64,000 bases of DNA, taken from contig BSDZ01000119.1 of NCBI GenBank assembly GCA_030268105.1, forward strand, positions 124,001 through 188,000, in the 5' to 3' direction. The translations under genes were made by a program, and so were the position numbers. Under the pieces are notes generated by a model, which searched no databases, had not been told where the DNA came from, and was given only the letters and a program-made list of their open reading frames with translations. Every line of letters starts with the position of its first letter. The stretch's first letter is position 1. Positions 8,448 to 20,662 of the stretch are shown here, piece by piece. Origin of the DNA: Volvox africanus (lineage: Eukaryota > Chlorophyta > Chlorophyceae > Chlamydomonadales > Volvocaceae).

Positions 8448-11400
8448 CTGCAGATATATTCCCCCTGTCATGCATCGACACCAATATGTCGCCCAATAAG
8501 CCACGTCCGCAGCAACTGCTAAAATACATCGGCCTTCTGCAATATGGATGGTTGGCCCAGCGTGTGTTTTGTTTCATTTATCTGGTGGCCATTTGATGAT
8601 GGTCGATTGGGTAACGATTGAGACCCTCGACATTATTAGAGCCCCGGGTGAGAATGAGACTCGTACGACTAAGACAGCCTCATCCGCCAATGTAGGATAA
8701 TTTAAACTAGTGCCGTACCTAACTAGCCAGAGCTATAGCTGAGCAGCATCTCAGCCACATTGCCGTACGTTTCCGACATCATGATCGTTGTGGACCACAA
8801 CACATCGTGATCGTGGCCAGACATGTCAACCAGATATTTGCGTCATCCTGCGTTCTTGCTTCGTACTGCGTATTGTATCTTCCCGATCTTGTTCGTTGTT
8901 TCCTAGACAGGATGGTGGGGCGTGTTTTCGTTCAGAGGTACAACTTGTGGCCTGAGCAGTGAACAATAAATGGATGCCGTATAGAAGGCATATCTGTGTT
9001 GGGTCTTTGGTGCCCACTTCACTGGGCCATGCCGCATAGGGCATGGCACCGGTTAGCAGGGAGGTGATGGATGTCGTTTTCGTATGACAGCAACGGGACA
9101 GTGCGTCACCCTTGTACCTAGGATGCATATCTGCCCTGCCTTTGCCTGGACCGTCTTCATGTTCAATATTGCTCAAGTATCTTGACACCGCCAGCATTCA
9201 TCTTTTCTTGTCTTCCTTTTAGCGGCACTTTATGGCGTGTGTGCGGTGGTGTGGTGACGGAGGTGGCGGTCTTAAGAGAAGGGGATGCGGTGGATATATA
9301 GTGATAGGAAATTGTGGGACCCCAGACTGGTTGGCAATGATGGCGGTGACACAGGCAGCGGAGAGGAAGCCCCGGTGACGGTGGTGGTGGGGAGAAAAGG
9401 CGTGCAGAGGTTTGCGGCTGCAGAGATGGATGATGGACAGTGCACGTGCGGATGACGGCTGGAAGGATTGGAGGGATTGGAAGGATTGGTCAGGTGGCAT
9501 TAGCGGGGCTCAACAATGTGCAGGACAGCACTCGAAGCTGGAGGTAGAGGTGGCGTGGCTTTGAGGACGGAGGTGAGCGCGGAGGGGGAGGTAGATGACA
9601 TGTTCACGACAGCAGGCAGGGGGCAATCTAGGGGCGGTTCATCGGTGCATCAATGCAATCGCTGCATGAACGTCATAAAGCAGACTAGAATTGCATGGTT
9701 TGATTGTTCTCGTACGCCTCAGAGCTGATCTTATCTTTCGCATGCCTGAATGCGCCGCATCTTCCAAATGAGCCGTGTTTGAGACATGCCGTTACAGGTA
9801 TCGGTATTTATAACTCCTCCAACGAACAAATGCCCGCATCCAGAGAACGTAAGAAAGTAGGTACAGTGTGGCTCATGTAACATCTTTTGACACACTCAGG
9901 GTGTCCAGCAGTCCGTACGGAATGTTATATCACACTGTACATTCTCTGCACTTTCCTCAACGCCCAATCACATGGTCGAGGTTACCAACCGGCAATAATA
10001 CTAGTTTCAGATGTCATTACATCAGGTGTTATTTTTTGGAAATAGCGGGTCCCACCATCAGGGTCCGTCCAAGATGGGAAAAAGATGATCGTATGGAAAT
10101 TAGCACCGAGACGTGGAGGGCGCACGTTCGGGGTGTCCACGCCATCTATATCCGTCCCCCCTTGAAAGGCCAACCCTGGCTGCCGGCACCCGGCAGCCAA
10201 CGCATCTGCTATGTTCAGCGTCAAGCCTCAGTGAACCCAACCGCTTCAAACTGCTGCCGTACACCTATATGTGGATCGGTCTCCTTGACGTACAGGACAC
10301 CTCTGCCAGCACGGCCTTCTGCGAGCCTCGGCTGCCAACTGCACCCGCGGGCATCATCACCGACGCATTGGAGTTTGGGGTGGGATGGGGTAGGCCGGGG
10401 CTTTGGAACACTGGCGCCCAGGCCAGGATAAGTAGGGGTGGGGTTCGAAGTGCGCGCGCGCGTGTGTGTGTATGAACGTACAAAGAAGCCAGACAGGACA
10501 TCGACTGTATGAAGCGCACAAACCCTGTCATGAGTCCCCCCCGTCCCGGGCAAGCCCTCGGCGCAAACAAAGATAACGATCAACATTTTATGAATTCCAA
10601 AGTGCAGTGCAGTGCCGTTATGAGACGGCAGCGAAACGTGAATACCTGACCCAGTCGGGCATAGGCGAGATCCATGAATGATGGAAGGCAGAAGAAAGCA
10701 TGAATTCGTATGAACGCGCTAAGTGAGCACACAATCCACGAGTAATATGGCTCGCCGATAGGGTCATCATAGGTTCCAAGCGTATACACCGCGACGAAAC
10801 ACATTATCCTGGGCGGCACGCGTCATGTTCATTTGGAACGCGTATGGATCAGCATTGGGTGACCAGCTGTGAGAAAAGGATGACCAACACGGACCAGCCA
10901 ACATTGACAGTTTTGATACCTTCACACCCCAAATTAAGTTCAAGCTTAAAGTCCGTGAAATTGTTTCTCTGATGGCGCACGACCGGTCTCTGGGATAATG
11001 CAAAGGTCATCGACGCCGTGTGAAATTTTGGGATTCTCTTTCCAGCCTCCCATTCCGCATGCAAAGTTGAGAATTTAGTTGACAGATTGCAACTCAGCGT
11101 AGTTGGGTTACGCCATTCCCGTTGCTCCTGACCTCCTGCGAGCTGCCATTTATTCGTTTAAGCGGTGCAGTTCCACACCGACAAATTCAGATGTTCGCAA
11201 ACCTGCATGCTGAGGCATTTTGAGCACAATCCTGCCTTAAGAATGCCATTGAGGTTGCTTCATCATTGTCTCAATTTGGGTACTTCAAAGAGACGCAGGC
11301 GTACGATACTTGAGGAGTTCGACCGAAGTGCATTATCAGCACTTTTAGCAGCAAATTGCACACACGTTGTGTTTCTCAATTTCCTGGATCAATGCATAAC

Positions 11401-11546
11401 GGTGTTTACACACAAATCACAAACGAGCTTTCCTACATCCGCCGTTGAGGCTTGGAACTTTGACAGCTCTAGCCTGGACGCACCAAACGCAACACTTGAG
11501 TCTTCTTTAGGATAGGAACAGTAATTATAGCATCCAGAACTCCAAA
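8448..11546 (+). other. Spacer 2: 3099 bp between copies 2 and 3
   Basis: It has the same length and content as spacer 1. Motif positions are those of spacer 1 plus 6328. No gene is called. Confidence 0.9.
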
Positions 11547-14523
11547 ATGCAGCATAACTCCAACCCAACGAAGGTCACGAGGACACAGAGGTTTGTGCCT
11601 GCGGCACACGTCACATGCCCTCAACCTGCGGGGCCTTTCTGGACCCCAGAAACAACTGGCGATCGTGCGGCGAGCCGTTCATGGCCTCAGTCGACTGAGG
11701 TCGTACCGGCAAATTTGCTGGCAAACAAGATGTCCTTCACGAACGTGAAGACGTGGGTTATCCGTGCACGTGAGGATAACTGCAGTAGGGATAAGGTTAC
11801 GACAAACAATCACATGAGTGTCAGCAGCGGCGGAGGAAACTTCGGACTTGATCTCGGTGCCACGCCGTTGCGTGACGGCTTCCGGCAAGTGGTGGATGAC
11901 ACCAAGGAGAAGCTTATGACAGTGCGCAAGGTGTGTGATGGTATATGTGCGTATACATGGTGTGCTCTGTTTTAGGGCTGACCTTGGAACGACTGAGACT
12001 CACACTTTGTTTCTGTTCCCTGCACCTGCGTTCTCTCGCACAGGTTACTGCTCAAGCATTCTCAAAGGAAGGATGGTTTCGATCATGGAATTTTCTGAAG
12101 CTCCAGGCTCAAGACAAGGAGCAGGTGCACCTACCAGCGTCCGCGCAGTTGCTGCAGCCCTCTTCGGCACTGGCCAACCGCAAGGAGTGCTCCACAGCGA
12201 CGGCGGTAGTGGTGAGTTCTGGTTGTCGTTGGTAGATATGCAGCAGCTTCTTTTGGCTACAACTGACTTAGGCTACAACCCACAGTCGCGGTGTATATAT
12301 GGCGAACGATATTCGTGGTTTATAAGGTTATAAAGGCTCGCGGCAGCCCAAACCCCTATGTTAGCCGTGGGCGACAATGACACCTGCACACTGACTTGAT
12401 GAGCCTGACTTTGTCTGCATGTTGAAGATCGATCGTGTATGCATCCTTTCTGTACATCATGCTTTGCATGTTATCCCATCCGACGATTGCAGCTGGTGGA
12501 CTGTGCTCAAGAGTCAGCGGACGAGCATGGAGAAGTACAGCAGCGTGAGGCTGCTGCAGCTGAGCTGCGGGCGACTGTGGTGGAATTGGAGAAGCGACAT
12601 GAGGCCGCTGAGGCTGCCGCGGCTGAGCTGCGGGCGGCAGTAGGAGAGGAGGAGAAGAGGCGTGAGGCCGCTGAAGCTGCCGCGGCTGAGCTGCGGGCGG
12701 CAGTAGGAGAGGAGGAGAAGAGGCGTGAGACCGCTGAGGCTGCCGCGGCTGAGCTGCGGGCGGCAGTAGGAGAGGAGGAGAAGCGACGTGAGGCCGCTGA
12801 GGCTGCCGCAGCTGAGCTGCGGGCGGCAGTAGGAGAGGAGGAGAAGAGGCGTGAGGCCGCTGAGGCTGCCGCGGCTGAGCTGCGGGCGGCAGTAGGAGAG
12901 GAGGAGAAGCGACGTGAGGCCGCTGAAGCTGCCGCGGCTGAGCTGCGGGCGGCAGTAGGAGAGGAGGAGAAGAGGCGTGAGACCGCTGAGGCTGCCGCGG
13001 CTGAGCTGCGGGCGGCAGTAGGAGAGGAGGAGAAGCGACGTGAGGCCGCTGAGGCTGCCGCAGCTGAGCTGCGGGCGGCAGTAGGAGAGGAGGAGAAGAG
13101 GCGTGAGGCCGCTGAGGCTGCCGCGGCTGAGCTGCGGGCGGCAGTAGGAGAGGAGGAGAAGAGGCGTGAGGCCGCTGAGGCTGCCGCAGCTGAGCTGCGG
13201 GCGGCGGTAGGAGAGGAGGAGAAGAGGCGTGAGGCCGCTGAGGCTGCCGCGGCTGAGCTGCGGGCGGCAGTAGGAGAGGAGGAGAAGAGGCGTGAGGCCG
13301 CTGAGGCTGCCGCAGCTGAGCTGCGGGCGGCGGTAGGAGAGGAGGAGAAGAGGCGTGAGGCCGCTGAGGCTGCCGCAGCTGAGCTGCGGGCGGCGGTAGG
13401 AGAGGAGGAGAAGAGGCGTGAGACCGCTGAGGCTGGTGCAGCTGAGCTGCGGGCGGCCGTGATGGAGGGGGAGAAGCGACGTGAGGCCGCTGAGGCGACC
13501 ATAGTTCAGCTTCGAGCTATGGTGGTGAAGATGGAAGAGCAGGTACGGCAGGGGTCAGATTGCAAACGCCACCTATGTATCACCTCTGCCGTTCATCGTT
13601 TGACTTTAGATTATTTAAATCGCATGTGTAGAGGCAAGGCTCAGGTTGCCAAAGAACCGTGCACTCTGGAGATAGGGTGTTCCTGTGTGCTTTAGTTGTG
13701 TCATATGTCATGTTCTCTGACTGACAGATATCTTGTGGCCGCTTCCGCCCGGCCTTTGCCATCATTTGCTCTCTCGTTTTCTTCACTCTACCCCGCGCAT
13801 ATTGACCCTTCTCCCATGACTACACGCCCTTGCAGGTGCGCTGCAGCAACGAGCAGATTACGAAGTGTAACTCCCTTCAGGAAAGGTTTGCTAACGTCCA
13901 GAAGTCGATGAAACTGTACCGCTTCCAGTCACGAAGGCTGAAGCGGTTGTTGAAAGAGGTGAGGATGGTGCGGCCCAGTGGGGCAGAGGGCAGAGGCGCA
14001 ATGCTGCATGGTGCCTGCGTGGCTGTCTGTTTGCATACTGGGGATTTTGGTGAGCCATGGGGGGGAAGCATGTGTATCCGAATCCGTTGTTATTATTTAC
14101 GAGCTCCCCTCCCTTTCCCTCACAAACACGCACATGCAGGCACACGGCCAGGCGCTGGACGCTGCCGACGACTACATCTTCCTCAATGACGAGGATGACG
14201 TGCACATGGCGGAGCGGATGATAAGGTTTGAGGAGCCCGTGCAGGCCGAGAGTGTTTCAGCAGCCTTGGAGCCGCCTGCGATTGCCCCGGCAGCAATACA
14301 GCCCACCACTCCCACGAAGCTAGAGGAGCGGCTGCACTATAGCTATAAGTCCAGGGGCAGCAAGTCGACGGCGATTTCTGCTCCCTGCAGTTGGGGGATT
14401 CGGGACACGTTTGTGGAGGTGTTTGGGTCGCGGATATGTGGCCAGGCGTCTATCGCAGCCCCGTCTAAGTCTGTTTTTGTGAAGCTTCTAGAGGCTGCCG
14501 CGGGGCAGCCAAGTTACCGCTGA
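11547..14523 (+). CDS. Coiled-coil-like repeat protein gene, copy 3 (702 aa, 14 repeats)
   Basis: Exons are 11547-11930, 12044-12211, 12493-13542, 13836-13958 and 14140-14523. Exon 3 is 252 bp shorter than in copy 2. Repeat-by-repeat comparison suggests that this is not one clean deletion. One unit is missing near repeat 10, and three more are missing from the run of near-identical units at repeats 14 to 17. Both changes keep the frame, and the terminal repeat (AGAAEL variant) is retained. Introns and flanking exons have the same lengths as in copy 2. I saw no nonsense mutation. Confidence 0.78.
12601..13482 (+). repeat. 63-bp coding minisatellite, copy 3 (14 units)
   Basis: The stretch is 882 bp. 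The first nine units match copy 2. Afterwards one GCG-type unit and three GCA-type units are missing relative to copy 2. Confidence 0.95.
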
Positions 14524-17500
14524 CTGCAGATATATTCCCCCTGTCATGCATCGACACCAATATGTCGCCCAATAAGCCACGTCCGCAGCAACTGCTAAAA
14601 TACATCGGCCTTCTGCAATATGGATGGTTGGCCCAGCGTGTGTTTTGTTTCATTTATCTGGTGGCCATTTGATGATGGTCGATTGGGTAACGATTGAGAC
14701 CCTCGACATTATTAGAGCCCCGGGTGAGAATGAGACTCGTACGACTAAGACAGCCTCATCCGCCAATGTAGGATAATTTAAACTAGTGCCGTACCTAACT
14801 AGCCAGAGCTATAGCTGAGCAGCATCTCAGCCACATTGCCGTACGTTTCCGACATCATGATCGTTGTGGACCACAACACATCGTGATCGTGGCCAGACAT
14901 GTCAACCAGATATTTGCGTCATCCTGCGTTCTTGCTTCGTACTGCGTATTGTATCTTCCCGATCTTGTTCGTTGTTTCCTAGACAGGATGGTGGGGCGTG
15001 TTTTCGTTCAGAGGTACAACTTGTGGCCTGAGCAGTGAACAATAAATGGATGCCGTATAGAAGGCATATCTGTGTTGGGTCTTTGGTGCCCACTTCACTG
15101 GGCCATGCCGCATAGGGCATGGCACCGGTTAGCAGGGAGGTGATGGATGTCGTTTTCGTATGACAGCAACGGGACAGTGCGTCACCCTTGTACCTAGGAT
15201 GCATATCTGCCCTGCCTTTGCCTGGACCGTCTTCATGTTCAATATTGCTCAAGTATCTTGACACCGCCAGCATTCATCTTTTCTTGTCTTCCTTTTAGCG
15301 GCACTTTATGGCGTGTGTGCGGTGGTGTGGTGACGGAGGTGGCGGTCTTAAGAGAAGGGGATGCGGTGGATATATAGTGATAGGAAATTGTGGGACCCCA
15401 GACTGGTTGGCAATGATGGCGGTGACACAGGCAGCGGAGAGGAAGCCCCGGTGACGGTGGTGGTGGGGAGAAAAGGCGTGCAGAGGTTTGCGGCTGCAGA
15501 GATGGATGATGGACAGTGCACGTGCGGATGACGGCTGGAAGGATTGGAGGGATTGGAAGGATTGGTCAGGTGGCATTAGCGGGGCTCAACAATGTGCAGG
15601 ACAGCACTCGAAGCTGGAGGTAGAGGTGGCGTGGCTTTGAGGACGGAGGTGAGCGCGGAGGGGGAGGTAGATGACATGTTCACGACAGCAGGCAGGGGGC
15701 AATCTAGGGGCGGTTCATCGGTGCATCAATGCAATCGCTGCATGAACGTCATAAAGCAGACTAGAATTGCATGGTTTGATTGTTCTCGTACGCCTCAGAG
15801 CTGATCTTATCTTTCGCATGCCTGAATGCGCCGCATCTTCCAAATGAGCCGTGTTTGAGACATGCCGTTACAGGTATCGGTATTTATAACTCCTCCAACG
15901 AACAAATGCCCGCATCCAGAGAACGTAAGAAAGTAGGTACAGTGTGGCTCATGTAACATCTTTTGACACACTCAGGGTGTCCAGCAGTCCGTACGGAATG
16001 TTATATCACACTGTACATTCTCTGCACTTTCCTCAACGCCCAATCACATGGTCGAGGTTACCAACCGGCAATAATACTAGTTTCAGATGTCATTACATCA
16101 GGTGTTATTTTTTGGAAATAGCGGGTCCCACCATCAGGGTCCGTCCAAGATGGGAAAAAGATGATCGTATGGAAATTAGCACCGAGACGTGGAGGGCGCA
16201 CGTTCGGGGTGTCCACGCCATCTATATCCGTCCCCCCTTGAAAGGCCAACCCTGGCTGCCGGCACCCGGCAGCCAACGCATCTGCTATGTTCAGCGTCAA
16301 GCCTCAGTGAACCCAACCGCTTCAAACTGCTGCCGTACACCTATATGTGGATCGGTCTCCTTGACGTACAGGACACCTCTGCCAGCACGGCCTTCTGCGA
16401 GCCTCGGCTGCCAACTGCACCCGCGGGCATCATCACCGACGCATTGGAGTTTGGGGTGGGATGGGGTAGGCCGGGGCTTTGGAACACTGGCGCCCAGGCC
16501 AGGATAAGTAGGGGTGGGGTTCGAAGTGCGCGCGCGCGTGTGTGTGTATGAACGTACAAAGAAGCCAGACAGGACATCGACTGTATGAAGCGCACAAACC
16601 CTGTCATGAGTCCCCCCCGTCCCGGGCAAGCCCTCGGCGCAAACAAAGATAACGATCAACATTTTATGAATTCCAAAGTGCAGTGCAGTGCCGTTATGAG
16701 ACGGCAGCGAAACGTGAATACCTGACCCAGTCGGGCATAGGCGAGATCCATGAATGATGGAAGGCAGAAGAAAGCATGAATTCGTATGAACGCGCTAAGT
16801 GAGCACACAATCCACGAGTAATATGGCTCGCCGATAGGGTCATCATAGGTTCCAAGCGTATACACCGCGACGAAACACATTATCCTGGGCGGCACGCGTC
16901 ATGTTCATTTGGAACGCGTATGGATCAGCATTGGGTGACCAGCTGTGAGAAAAGGATGACCAACACGGACCAGCCAACATTGACAGTTTTGATACCTTCA
17001 CACCCCAAATTAAGTTCAAGCTTAAAGTCCGTGAAATTGTTTCTCTGATGGCGCACGACCGGTCTCTGGGATAATGCAAAGGTCATCGACGCCGTGTGAA
17101 ATTTTGGGATTCTCTTTCCAGCCTCCCATTCCGCATGCAAAGTTGAGAATTTAGTTGACAGATTGCAACTCAGCGTAGTTGGGTTACGCCATTCCCGTTG
17201 CTCCTGACCTCCTGCGAGCTGCCATTTATTCGTTTAAGCGGTGCAGTTCCACACCGACAAATTCAGATGTTCGCAAACCTGCATGCTGAGGCATTTTGAG
17301 CACAATCCTGCCTTAAGAATGCCATTGAGGTTGCTTCATCATTGTCTCAATTTGGGTACTTCAAAGAGACGCAGGCGTACGATACTTGAGGAGTTCGACC
17401 GAAGTGCATTATCAGCACTTTTAGCAGCAAATTGCACACACGTTGTGTTTCTCAATTTCCTGGATCAATGCATAACGGTGTTTACACACAAATCACAAAC

Positions 17501-17622
17501 GAGCTTTCCTACATCCGCCGTTGAGGCTTGGAACTTTGACAGCTCTAGCCTGGACGCACCAAACGCAACACTTGAGTCTTCTTTAGGATAGGAACAGTAA
17601 TTATAGCATCCAGAACTCCAAA
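14524..17622 (+). other. Spacer 3: 3099 bp between copies 3 and 4
   Basis: Content is as in spacer 1 with positions shifted by 12404. I noticed no private variant. Confidence 0.9.
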
Positions 17623-20600
17623 ATGCAGCATAACTCCAACCCAACGAAGGTCACGAGGACACAGAGGTTTGTGCCTGCGGCACACGTCACATGCCCTCAA
17701 CCTGCGGGGCCTTTCTGGACCCCAGAAACAACTGGCGATCGTGCGGCGAGCCGTTCATGGCCTCAGTCGACTGAGGTCGTACCGGCAAATTTGCTGGCAA
17801 ACAAGATGTCCTTCACGAACGTGAAGACGTGGGTTATCCGTGCACGTGAGGATAACTGCAGTAGGGATAAGGTTACGACAAACAATCACATGAGTGTCAG
17901 CAGCGGCGGAGGAAACTTCGGACTTGATCTCGGTGCCACGCCGTTGCGTGACGGCTTCCGGCAAGTGGTGGATGACACCAAGGAGAAGCTTATGACAGTG
18001 CGCAAGGTGTGTGATGGTATATGTGCGTATACATGGTGTGCTCTGTTTTAGGGCTGACCTTGGAACGACTGAGACTCACACTTTGTTTCTGTTCCCTGCA
18101 CCTGCGTTCTCTCGCACAGGTTACTGCTCAAGCATTCTCAAAGGAAGGATGGTTTCGATCATGGAATTTTCTGAAGCTCCAGGCTCAAGACAAGGAGCAG
18201 GTGCACCTACCAGCGTCCGCGCAGTTGCTGCAGCCCTCTTCGGCACTGGCCAACCGCAAGGAGTGCTCCACAGCGACGGCGGTAGTGGTGAGTTCTGGTT
18301 GTCGTTGGTAGATATGCAGCAGCTTCTTTTGGCTACAACTGACTTAGGCTACAACCCACAGTCGCGGTGTATATATGGCGAACGATATTCGTGGTTTATA
18401 AGGTTATAAAGGCTCGCGGCAGCCCAAACCCCTATGTTAGCCGTGGGCGACAATGACACCTGCACACTGACTTGATGAGCCTGACTTTGTCTGCATGTTG
18501 AAGATCGATCGTGTATGCATCCTTTCTGTACATCATGCTTTGCATGTTATCCCATCCGACGATTGCAGCTGGTGGACTGTGCTCAAGAGTCAGCGGACGA
18601 GCATGGAGAAGTACAGCAGCGTGAGGCTGCTGCAGCTGAGCTGCGGGCGACTGTGGTGGAATTGGAGAAGCGACATGAGGCCGCTGAGGCTGCCGCGGCT
18701 GAGCTGCGGGCGGCAGTAGGAGAGGAGGAGAAGAGGCGTGAGGCCGCTGAAGCTGCCGCGGCTGAGCTGCGGGCGGCAGTAGGAGAGGAGGAGAAGAGGC
18801 GTGAGACCGCTGAGGCTGCCGCGGCTGAGCTGCGGGCGGCAGTAGGAGAGGAGGAGAAGCGACGTGAGGCCGCTGAGGCTGCCGCAGCTGAGCTGCGGGC
18901 GGCAGTAGGAGAGGAGGAGAAGAGGCGTGAGGCCGCTGAGGCTGCCGCGGCTGAGCTGCGGGCGGCAGTAGGAGAGGAGGAGAAGCGACGTGAGGCCGCT
19001 GAAGCTGCCGCGGCTGAGCTGCGGGCGGCAGTAGGAGAGGAGGAGAAGAGGCGTGAGACCGCTGAGGCTGCCGCGGCTGAGCTGCGGGCGGCAGTAGGAG
19101 AGGAGGAGAAGCGACGTGAGGCCGCTGAGGCTGCCGCAGCTGAGCTGCGGGCGGCAGTAGGAGAGGAGGAGAAGAGGCGTGAGGCCGCTGAGGCTGCCGC
19201 GGCTGAGCTGCGGGCGGCAGTAGGAGAGGAGGAGAAGAGGCGTGAGGCCGCTGAGGCTGCCGCGGCTGAGCTGCGGGCGGCAGTAGGAGAGGAGGAGAAG
19301 AGGCGTGAGGCCGCTGAGGCTGCCGCAGCTGAGCTGCGGGCGGCGGTAGGAGAGGAGGAGAAGAGGCGTGAGGCCGCTGAGGCTGCCGCGGCTGAGCTGC
19401 GGGCGGCAGTAGGAGAGGAGGAGAAGAGGCGTGAGGCCGCTGAGGCTGCCGCAGCTGAGCTGCGGGCGGCGGTAGGAGAGGAGGAGAAGAGGCGTGAGGC
19501 CGCTGAGGCTGCCGCAGCTGAGCTGCGGGCGGCGGTAGGAGAGGAGGAGAAGAGGCGTGAGACCGCTGAGGCTGGTGCAGCTGAGCTGCGGGCGGCCGTG
19601 ATGGAGGGGGAGAAGCGACGTGAGGCCGCTGAGGCGACCATAGTTCAGCTTCGAGCTATGGTGGTGAAGATGGAAGAGCAGGTACGGCAGGGGTCAGATT
19701 GCAAACGCCACCTATGTATCACCTCTGCCGTTCATCGTTTGACTTTAGATTATTTAAATCGCATGTGTAGAGGCAAGGCTCAGGTTGCCAAAGAACCGTG
19801 CACTCTGGAGATAGGGTGTTCCTGTGTGCTTTAGTTGTGTCATATGTCATGTTCTCTGACTGACAGATATCTTGTGGCCGCTTCCGCCCGGCCTTTGCCA
19901 TCATTTGCTCTCTCGTTTTCTTCACTCTACCCCGCGCATATTGACCCTTCTCCCATGACTACACGCCCTTGCAGGTGCGCTGCAGCAACGAGCAGATTAC
20001 GAAGTGTAACTCCCTTCAGGAAAGGTTTGCTAACGTCCAGAAGTCGATGAAACTGTACCGCTTCCAGTCACGAAGGCTGAAGCGGTTGTTGAAAGAGGTG
20101 AGGATGGTGCGGCCCAGTGGGGCAGAGGGCAGAGGCGCAATGCTGCATGGTGCCTGCGTGGCTGTCTGTTTGCATACTGGGGATTTTGGTGAGCCATGGG
20201 GGGGAAGCATGTGTATCCGAATCCGTTGTTATTATTTACGAGCTCCCCTCCCTTTCCCTCACAAACACGCACATGCAGGCACACGGCCAGGCGCTGGACG
20301 CTGCCGACGACTACATCTTCCTCAATGACGAGGATGACGTGCACATGGCGGAGCGGATGATAAGGTTTGAGGAGCCCGTGCAGGCCGAGAGTGTTTCAGC
20401 AGCCTTGGAGCCGCCTGCGATTGCCCCGGCAGCAATACAGCCCACCACTCCCACGAAGCTAGAGGAGCGGCTGCACTATAGCTATAAGTCCAGGGGCAGC
20501 AAGTCGACGGCGATTTCTGCTCCCTGCAGTTGGGGGATTCGGGACACGTTTGTGGAGGTGTTTGGGTCGCGGATATGTGGCCAGGCGTCTATCGCAGCCC

Positions 20601-20662
20601 CGTCTAAGTCTGTTTTTGTGAAGCTTCTAGAGGCTGCCGCGGGGCAGCCAAGTTACCGCTGA
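17623..20662 (+). CDS. Coiled-coil-like repeat protein gene, copy 4 (723 aa, 15 repeats)
   Basis: Exons are 17623-18006, 18120-18287, 18569-19681, 19975-20097 and 20279-20662. This copy keeps the repeat that copy 3 lacks near position 10, but shares with it the loss of three units before the terminal repeat. It therefore sits between copies 2 and 3. Intron 4 has the A variant after the G-run (bases just after 20196), as in copies 1 to 3. The frame is open throughout. Confidence 0.78.
18677..19621 (+). repeat. 63-bp coding minisatellite, copy 4 (15 units)
   Basis: The stretch is 945 bp. It has one more unit than copy 3 and three fewer than copy 2. The loss falls in the homogeneous 3' run of GCA/GCGGTA units, where slippage or unequal exchange would be easiest. 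Confidence 0.95.
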
